Below, piece after piece: positions 6,766 through 12,034 of a DNA stretch of 12,034 nucleotides (position 1 is its first letter; every line of letters starts with the position of its first letter). A model generated the notes under the pieces. It made no database searches and was not told the origin of the DNA. It was given only the letters and a program-made list of their open reading frames with translations. Both the position numbers and the translations under genes were made by a program. This DNA comes from Bacteroidales bacterium (lineage in GTDB: Bacteria > Bacteroidota > Bacteroidia > Bacteroidales > Paludibacteraceae): positions 1 to 12,034 of the forward strand of contig SFDZ01000034.1 of NCBI GenBank assembly GCA_004557405.1, read 5' to 3'.

Positions 6766-6809
6766 GGGTGATTTACAATTTATAATTTAGGATTTAAGCA
6801 GGCATCCGG

Positions 6810-7415
6810 TCAGTCTTTGAAAAATGGTACATTTCTATTTGCGATGTACTGAATAACAGCCTTTATCGCCTCTGCCATAGAGGAGACGGGTAGATAATCG
6901 TTAGACGGCAGGTGTATGAAAACGGCTTGTGTGGGCAGTTGGCGGATGGCAATCTCATGCAGAGCGGCATAATAAACTGCATTGCATACATAGGTGCCGG
7001 CAGAATTGCTTATCTTGCATGGGTATCCTGAATCACGGATAGCAGCCGCTATCTGCTTGATAGGTGCGTTGGAGAAATACGCAGTCGGGGCATTAGCGTA
7101 TATGGGCATGTCGGTCGGACAAAACCCGTTGTTATCGTTCCGCGTGGCGTCCATCAGGTTGATGGCAACGCGCTCTACGCAAATCTCCGGGCGAACCCAT
7201 GCCACGCCCAACATAATTACCTTGTCAAAATGCGCCATCTGTGTGCGTATCCATTCCGTAGCGGGCAGATAGGCTACGGGCAGAATCCGAGTACTCAGTT
7301 CTATTCCCGCGAAAGACTCCTTCTCAAGCAGCGATACTACTTCTTGAGACGGATTGGTATCTCTTGTCCCAAACGGTTCAAAACCCGTCAGCAGTAACCT
7401 ATGAGGAGTAGCCAT
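6810..7415 (-). CDS. pcp: Pyroglutamyl-peptidase I
   Basis: This 201-aa cytoplasmic cysteine peptidase removes N-terminal pyroglutamate from peptides. The N-terminal LLTGFEPFG is a family signature. The catalytic triad falls at E81 (CVERVAIN), C144 (SAGTYVCN) and H168 (FIHLP), the same numbers as in the well-studied Bacillus enzyme. The loop before the Glu is unusual: GVAWVRPE replaces the common GQAGGR, which may alter substrate binding. The protein is slightly shorter than the usual 205-215 residues. Its start lies 17 nt inside the channel gene, in another frame, so the two are almost certainly co-transcribed. The first ATG gives the expected N-terminus. Confidence 0.92.
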   Translation of the reverse strand: MATPHRLLLTGFEPFGTRDTNPSQEVVSLLEKESFAGIELSTRILPVAYLPATEWIRTQMAHFDKVIMLGVAWVRPEICVERVAINLMDATRNDNNGFCPTDMPIYANAPTAYFSNAPIKQIAAAIRDSGYPCKISNSAGTYVCNAVYYAALHEIAIRQLPTQAVFIHLPSNDYLPVSSMAEAIKAVIQYIANRNVPFFKD

Positions 7416-9099
7416 CGTATGCAGTATCTTTTATTTTCATCTCCGGAGAGATAGTGTATTCTGTATGGAGGATATTGCTATGAATCTCCTTTGCCAAATC
7501 CTCGGCAATCTGCATAGCGCGCATATCCCAGCAGGTTACGCTCCATGCAATACGCAACGTAACGGCATTCACTTTTGTATCCAGATGTCGGCAGAAGAGC
7601 GTAGTTGCTGTATTGTTGTGGTAGCGCTGTTTGTCGGCTTGCAAGTGGTATTTCTCTTCCAATAGTTGTGAGAACGATTGGTAGAACACCTCAAAACTTT
7701 CTTTGTCGTTGAGGGTGATGTTCGGGTCATTGTAGGTCTCATCGCCCTTTGCCGCACCGTAGCCAAAGTGAAATTGGGTAGGATATTCCGGCTCGTTGGC
7801 GCCGCTGGCAGCCATGGGAGAAAACACCCAATGGTCTTCTGCGCAGAGCAGACGATTGAGGTCGTCCATACAATCCTGCTGATGGGGTGCCAACTGTTCG
7901 GGTTTGTATTGATAGAAGGATCTATAGGGGCGTTTCTCCCCCAACTCACGGCATACGAAATTGAAGCCGCCGATTTTTGCTAAATAGTAGCCCCACCATC
8001 CTGTGATGGGGTCTATCATACCGCTTGGAACAAAGATGGTAACCTTGCTGCCGCGGTCAATACATTGCCCATAAGGGGTATTCAAGGCATAGTGTTCCAC
8101 AGCCAACTTATCTTGCGGGTGCATCTCCGCCGGTTGCGTAGCCGCTAAGTTGATAAGTCGGAAATGGTTATCTCCTGCTATCGCATCCATTATCTCGTCT
8201 TCTTTTAGCCCTAATCGCGCCTGAATATCCACAATCGAAGCATAGCGCGGCGCAATCTGAAAGCCTGTCGGGCGGTCGAGTTTCCGCTCGAAAGCCAAGT
8301 GCAGTTTTTGCGCCCAGTCTTTAGCATTCTGTTGTCGCGCATCTTCCTCCATCACTTCGGTGAAGGCGGAGCCGATGAGTCCGGCGGGTACGGCAAAGAT
8401 AGCGATACCGAGCACGCCGATGATGCAGGCGATGATGCGACCCCAGAAAGTGATAGGCGGTGTTTCGGCAAAGCCGCCCGGGTCGCCTATGTATTGCGCA
8501 AAAGCCCAAATAACAGAAGTCCAGCCGTTGTCGTACACCTCAGGCTGCGCCTCGTGCTCTACGAAATAGAGGATGAACGAGAGCATAAGGGTGATGATGC
8601 AAAGGAACTGCAGGCTCACTAACATCTCGTCCTTCTTACTTCGGATGGCGCGCGCCAGCACATTGAAGGCTTTGATGTAGCGGAAGACGCGGAATAGACG
8701 CGCCACACGCAGCACCTTGAATGTCATGTAGGGAATAGGGAAAATCAGCGCCAGATAGAAGGTGTAGGTGGATAACACATCCATCAGTCCGTAGAACGAC
8801 AGACAATAGCGCACTCTTCCCCACACGCCTTTGTACCTATCGTCTATCAAGTCAGCGCACCAGATGCGGAGCGTTACCTCCACCGTGAAAACGGCAAGCG
8901 TGAAATAGTCAATGATGTCGAGCCAAAGTCCGTATTTGGCTACGATATTGTCGTAGGTGGAGAGGAAAATCCCAAATGTGGATAGCCCGATAAGGCTCAT
9001 GATGGCATAGTCCACATAGTTCTGCCATTGCTCGGTTCGCAGGTCGTCGTCAAAGACGCGTGCGAGTTGCAGTTTGAAATGCTTAATCTTTTCGTTCAT
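7399..9099 (-). CDS. Voltage-gated-type ion channel with large C-terminal domain
   Basis: The 566-aa protein has six membrane segments in the first about 250 residues. The S4-like helix has regularly spaced arginines (FKVLRVARLFRVFRYIK, about 127-143), as in voltage sensors. The pore region runs from about 190: pore helix GWTSVIWAFA, then QYIGDPGGFAETPP where potassium channels have TVGYGD. S6 follows as WGRIIACIIGVLGIAIFAVPAGLIGSAF, with a Pro-containing hinge. Residues about 255-566 are cytoplasmic; LGLKEDEIMDAIAGD and DRGSKVTIFVPSG suggest a folded regulatory module, perhaps RCK-like, which I cannot confirm. The frame opens with a TTG at 9105, but the ATG at 9099 (MNEKIKHFK) is preferred. 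The ion passed is uncertain because the filter is non-canonical. It is the first gene of a probable operon with pcp and the PH-like gene. Confidence 0.85.
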   Translation of the reverse strand: MNEKIKHFKLQLARVFDDDLRTEQWQNYVDYAIMSLIGLSTFGIFLSTYDNIVAKYGLWLDIIDYFTLAVFTVEVTLRIWCADLIDDRYKGVWGRVRYCLSFYGLMDVLSTYTFYLALIFPIPYMTFKVLRVARLFRVFRYIKAFNVLARAIRSKKDEMLVSLQFLCIITLMLSFILYFVEHEAQPEVYDNGWTSVIWAFAQYIGDPGGFAETPPITFWGRIIACIIGVLGIAIFAVPAGLIGSAFTEVMEEDARQQNAKDWAQKLHLAFERKLDRPTGFQIAPRYASIVDIQARLGLKEDEIMDAIAGDNHFRLINLAATQPAEMHPQDKLAVEHYALNTPYGQCIDRGSKVTIFVPSGMIDPITGWWGYYLAKIGGFNFVCRELGEKRPYRSFYQYKPEQLAPHQQDCMDDLNRLLCAEDHWVFSPMAASGANEPEYPTQFHFGYGAAKGDETYNDPNITLNDKESFEVFYQSFSQLLEEKYHLQADKQRYHNNTATTLFCRHLDTKVNAVTLRIAWSVTCWDMRAMQIAEDLAKEIHSNILHTEYTISPEMKIKDTAYDGYSS

Positions 9100-9115
9100 T
9101 GTCAAAATATGTTTT

Positions 9116-9257
9116 TTACTGAATCATCCATGCTACGCCAAGCCCTACATTGGCGCTCGAGGCTGTGTGCATCGGACGAGTAGTCGTATTGGAAGCCCGT
9201 TTCCCATTGCACGCTCTTGAACGGCATCACATCCACGCCAGTCAAATTCGGAGTCAT
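9116..9257 (-). pseudogene. Frameshifted C-terminal remnant of an outer membrane protein
   Basis: From the ATG at 9257 the - strand reads beta-barrel-like sequence (MTPNLTGVDVMPFKS, then VQWETGFQYDYSSDAH), then turns into unlikely sequence. Shifting frame by one base near 9160-9168 restores ASSANVGLGVAWMIQ and a stop at 9116, which looks like the last strand of an outer membrane barrel. An in-frame TAA at 9261-9263 lies just upstream, so the N-terminal part is gone. The parent gene would have been a few hundred residues; only about 47 remain. It sits right before the channel gene on the same strand. The family is not recognised. Confidence 0.5.
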
Positions 9258-9302
9258 CGGTTAACATTTATTGCACGCTAATGATGTCTAATAACACCTA
9301 CT

Positions 9303-9854
9303 TTATTTGCGGAAATCAATGTTCTTCACACCTTCAATGATCGTATCCATTGTCTGGGTTAGTTTCTCATCATACTCTCCGAGCCATTCGTGTAGTTGCT
9401 CTTTGGTATGCAAACGGATAGTATCACTTATGTTTGCAGCCGTTGCTTTCACAACAAAGGTAAGCGATGCCAGATCGTCAGCAAATCCTCCCGGAATCAT
9501 ATCTGCTATCAAGTCCATTGGAAAAATGAAATATCCCAAAGCACCTATAATCATTGCTTTTTGTGAATTATCCACCTCTGCTGATTTGAGCAACTCGAAT
9601 AATAGCAAGACAGGATAAACCAATCCGGCTCCCACCGTTTTTGCCACATTGGTTAGTTTCTGATTCAAATCATGTTCAGAGAAGTAGTTCTGACATTTAT
9701 CCATGATTGGAAGTAGGTCTTCTGTGGTAAATGTCGTTACTTTCCCTTTCACATCTTCGGCTACGCCTTGCGCAGCGGTCTTGGCAGCATCCAATCCTTT
9801 GGAGGCTTGCTCTTGGGCTTTCTGAGCGAAACCCTTTAGTTTACTGAAATCCAT
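9303..9854 (-). CDS. DUF1232 (YkvA-like) domain protein
   Basis: The 183-aa protein has a lysine- and alanine-rich amphipathic helix at residues 1-40 (QKAQEQASKGLDAAKTAAQG), then the DUF1232 core at about 77-128: PVLLLFELLK, GALGYFIFPMDLIADMIPGG and FADD. The phrase Y-F-PxDLIxDxIP-G-DD is the family signature. The core includes one or two short hydrophobic helices, so the protein may associate with the membrane. No biochemical role is established for the family. The gene stands alone, with 163 bp of AT-rich leader upstream containing a small palindrome, and is followed by a 45-bp gap before the outer-membrane-protein remnant. Confidence 0.82.
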   Translation of the reverse strand: MDFSKLKGFAQKAQEQASKGLDAAKTAAQGVAEDVKGKVTTFTTEDLLPIMDKCQNYFSEHDLNQKLTNVAKTVGAGLVYPVLLLFELLKSAEVDNSQKAMIIGALGYFIFPMDLIADMIPGGFADDLASLTFVVKATAANISDTIRLHTKEQLHEWLGEYDEKLTQTMDTIIEGVKNIDFRK

Positions 9855-9916
9855 AATGTTGTGTATTTTTTAGCCTATCTGTGTGTAATATATTTTATGC
9901 TATTTCTATTCATACA

Positions 9917-9931
9917 TTTGCGACTCGCAAA
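9917..9931. promoter_or_regulatory. 15-bp palindrome upstream of the DUF1232 gene
   Basis: TTTGCGA and TCGCAAA flank a single C. It is a GC-containing dyad in AT-rich DNA, 63 bp before the DUF1232 ATG, where a promoter or operator would be expected. Dyads of this size often bind dimeric repressors. No regulator gene is adjacent. Confidence 0.4.
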
Positions 9932-10017
9932 AATTTAATGTCAAATAATTTATTTTATTTAGAGTATATTATTGTTTTATCGATAATAAAAAATGCAAGT
10001 GCATACAACTTCAATTT

Positions 10018-10668
10018 TTATTCGCGATAGTTGAAATTATCATCACAACCTTCGTCGGGATAGTCTTCAGTGTAATCAGTTACAACAACGCCATTCTCAC
10101 AACCAACACAATCATGGAACCCCATACCTGGCTCATATCCGTCGATTTGAAAATACAATTTAGGAAATTCAGCAGCAAGTGTAGTTAACCATGTGATTGG
10201 TGTTAACCATGCAGTGTTAAATGTACATTCAACTGTTATTTCATCGTCTTTTTCTGTAACATTGGCCCCATACTCAAACACCTTGGCATCCCACTTAACA
10301 CCCAATGTGTGCACATTATAGTTATACCAGCCAACAACTCCATAGGTTTCTTTTTGATATGTAACGGCATCGTCATAACCTTTGGAATAATCCTCATACT
10401 CTTTATCACTCTTAAACATGCTAACTAGTTGTCCACATTCATTGCGCATTTTTTCGTTTCTATCTTGTTTTGGGTTTGTTGTGTCGTAATCTACAAATGT
10501 TTGGGGCATTGGCAACCAAGAACGCATGGTAATTTTATTTTTATTGTTTTCGATGAAATCTACAAGACTTTCTTTGCTATCACCTTTGAAACCTACTTTT
10601 TGGAACAAAGCAAATATATCTTTTTTATTCCCTTTGAGTTTCAATTCGTTTGTGCAATAGTTGGGCAT
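10018..10668 (-). CDS. Api92/YubB-like (DUF1281-type) protein
   Basis: The 216-aa protein begins MPNYCTNELKLKG, matching the MPNWCxN start of proteins with the ferredoxin-like domain of Api92 and plasmid YubB. Other shared elements are the WYNYNVHTLGVKWD segment at 114-127, equivalent to the family's W-x-NWGTKWD, and FNTAWLTPITWLTTLAAEFP at 150-169. The C-terminus is acidic (DYTEDYPDEGCDD) and HDCVGCENG holds two Cys. These proteins are mostly carried by phages, plasmids and integrative elements and have no settled function. The frame is open upstream to a GTG at 10752, directly after the stop of the preceding gene and in the same frame, but the conserved MPN start makes 10668 the better choice. 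The 84 bp between show no clear promoter. Confidence 0.8.
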   Translation of the reverse strand: MPNYCTNELKLKGNKKDIFALFQKVGFKGDSKESLVDFIENNKNKITMRSWLPMPQTFVDYDTTNPKQDRNEKMRNECGQLVSMFKSDKEYEDYSKGYDDAVTYQKETYGVVGWYNYNVHTLGVKWDAKVFEYGANVTEKDDEITVECTFNTAWLTPITWLTTLAAEFPKLYFQIDGYEPGMGFHDCVGCENGVVVTDYTEDYPDEGCDDNFNYRE

Positions 10669-10752
10669 ATTTTTAATAGTTAATGTGAAACGGTTTTCGG
10701 CTAATGATTGTAGCATTGAACAAAATCGCGCGCATTGACCAACACGCAGCAC

Positions 10753-11961
10753 TCACAATAATGGATATTCAGCACTCACTGCAATATTAAGTAATTGGGA
10801 AGCCTTTTTTAATTCTCTGTTAAAGGGATAAATACCATATCTAAACTCCTTTGTGTATTCTTTTACTTTTTCATCCGACTCTTCAATTCGATATTTTGCA
10901 TTTCTGTATAACGACATACCATCGATGCGTAATGTATTGAAGTGATCATATAAATATGCTCCAAAACCATAAAAACAAATTGCCGGAGACTTTTGTTTTT
11001 TGTTTACAAAAGAGATGGCATAGTCTGTCAGTTTCCCCGATTGATAGTCCGTCATAAACCGTAACATCGCGTATTCTGTTAGCGGTTCTTCGATGTAGGA
11101 AATATATTTGTTAGGAAGGCTGTGGTCGTAGTCATAGAAAGCGTGCATCATCTCATGGACATATACAAGTTGGAATAAATTAATCAAGGAACGATGGGGA
11201 GTTTTGGCTGCTTCTTCCTTTATTGCCTTTGTATATAGAATCACTTTTGGACGCTTATTAAGACCCGTTCGGATATACTCACCTAATATAGGAAACGAAT
11301 GCGTAATAATATAGGTATCGCCATCCTCAGTATATGGTATCCGTAAATCATAGTATTCGTTTAACTTTCTCCGTATTTTCTCAAGTTCACTTTTGGCTAC
11401 TTTTTCTATTGTTGTTGACGTAGGGGTATTGTTATCATCCAACTCGACATCTAAAGTCTTAGCCAAATCGCCTAAACAATAATACTGATTGTTTGATGCC
11501 GTGGATAAAGCTTGCCATGGAAATTGATTTATTTCATCAAGTAACGATAGGTCTAATTTAGTATAAACCTTTCCTTGTTGCACATGAAAAATCTTCTCCA
11601 GACTTTCTGGCAATTCTTTAAATGCATCTATGCAAAAAACATTTTTAGTTACCTCAATAGGTAAGGCGTCATTGCTACATATTGTCAGTTGGTTAAAGTT
11701 ACAATCAAAATTTCCCTCTATTTTCTTAGGCACTCCTTTAAGGGAAGTGAGTTTGTTAAAAGAACAATCAAAATCCCCCTTTATTGTACCGAACTGAATG
11801 TAAGGAGGTAACTCTGTAAGATCGTGTCTACTCAAATTAACATCTCCGTCTACATCTACCTCTCCTTTGTCATTGAGAGTATAGTTTTTGATACCATTTT
11901 CATCTAACCATGCTCGAATGAAAGATGCCTTACCAGAACGTGTTGAACTTAATATGCTCAT
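10753..11961 (-). CDS. LRR-like protein with HExxH metallopeptidase-like domain
   Basis: The 402-aa protein has no signal peptide or membrane segment. Residues about 46-95 contain two repeats of about 20 residues (GTIKGDFDCSFNKLTSLKGV and KKIEGNFDCNFNQLT), a style seen in leucine-rich repeats of phage and Bacteroidota proteins; a worn third copy may follow to 110. Residues about 185-350 look like a zinc metallopeptidase: VYVHEMMHAF has H269, E270 and H273, and YISYIEEPLTEYAML offers E291, E292 or E296 as the third ligand at a gluzincin-like distance. The combination suggests recognition by the repeats and cleavage by the C-terminal part, as in an effector, toxin or defence sensor, but this is inference. 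The gene is AT-rich and precedes the Api92-like gene. The start MSILSS at 11961 has no strong promoter in the 73 bp available (11962-12034), where I see nothing else. Confidence 0.7.
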   Translation of the reverse strand: MSILSSTRSGKASFIRAWLDENGIKNYTLNDKGEVDVDGDVNLSRHDLTELPPYIQFGTIKGDFDCSFNKLTSLKGVPKKIEGNFDCNFNQLTICSNDALPIEVTKNVFCIDAFKELPESLEKIFHVQQGKVYTKLDLSLLDEINQFPWQALSTASNNQYYCLGDLAKTLDVELDDNNTPTSTTIEKVAKSELEKIRRKLNEYYDLRIPYTEDGDTYIITHSFPILGEYIRTGLNKRPKVILYTKAIKEEAAKTPHRSLINLFQLVYVHEMMHAFYDYDHSLPNKYISYIEEPLTEYAMLRFMTDYQSGKLTDYAISFVNKKQKSPAICFYGFGAYLYDHFNTLRIDGMSLYRNAKYRIEESDEKVKEYTKEFRYGIYPFNRELKKASQLLNIAVSAEYPLL

Positions 11962-12034
11962 TTTAAGTATTTTAATATTATAAATAACTTACTATGTTTT
12001 TACATCATAACCATGATTAGTTAGTTTCTTTAAG

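Noticed and set aside
10669..10752. 28-residue extension of the Api92-like protein from GTG
   Set aside because: The family start MPN lies at 10668, and the extension has no family resemblance.
10753..11961. Toxin-antitoxin pair made of the peptidase-like and Api92-like genes
   Set aside because: Neither protein resembles a known antitoxin, the second is as large as 216 aa, and there is no autoregulatory operator in view; kept only as an open question.
1..12034. CRISPR array, insertion sequence, rRNA or riboswitch
   Set aside because: No spaced direct repeats, transposase, terminal inverted repeats, rRNA segments or recognisable riboswitch cores were seen on either strand.

Overview
This window looks like chromosomal DNA of an anaerobic Bacteroidota, most likely a member of the Bacteroidales. 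The main evidence is promoter architecture. At least three intergenic regions carry the Bacteroidota-type -7 element TAnnTTTG with a TTTG about 20 bp upstream (1124-1155 +, 4291-4322 +, 4167-4199 -), and further -7 elements precede the Fe-S scaffold gene and both tRNAs. Shine-Dalgarno sequences are mostly absent, the tRNAs do not encode CCA, and the gene set (GGGtGRT protein with a NifU-like scaffold, PaaI-type thioesterase, small LAAC lipoprotein) fits. The species is not determined.

Layout. 1-1044 (+) is the C-terminal part of a superfamily 1 helicase fused to a nuclease-like tail; its N-terminus lies outside the window. 1173-1751 (+) is a small HTH-like protein that converges on a two-gene operon on the - strand (3548-1825): a NifU-like Fe-S scaffold, then the GGGtGRT protein. 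The converging genes share one bidirectional terminator. 3779-4135 (-) is a small lipoprotein, divergent from ychF (4360-5463, +). ychF ends at a perfect 36-bp palindrome that also ends the tRNA-Pro(CGG) gene on the other strand. Two proline tRNAs (CGG and GGG, both -) flank a PaaI-type thioesterase.

6490-9099 (-) is a compact probable operon: a voltage-gated-type ion channel with a non-canonical pore and a large cytoplasmic tail, pyroglutamyl-peptidase I overlapping it by 17 nt, and a 91-aa PH-like protein. Just upstream lies a frameshifted remnant of an outer-membrane-protein C-terminus, then a DUF1232 protein (9303-9854, -) with a short palindrome in its leader.

The last about 2 kb (10018-11961, -) is visibly more AT-rich and reads as accessory DNA. 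It holds an Api92/YubB-like protein preceded by a 402-aa protein that joins a short leucine-rich-repeat-like segment to a HExxH metallopeptidase-like region. The two reading frames are in phase and separated by one TGA. This pair, the channel with the odd filter, and the scaffold/GGGtGRT pair are the most interesting candidates for undescribed biology. Functions are inferred from motifs read by eye; no searches were run.
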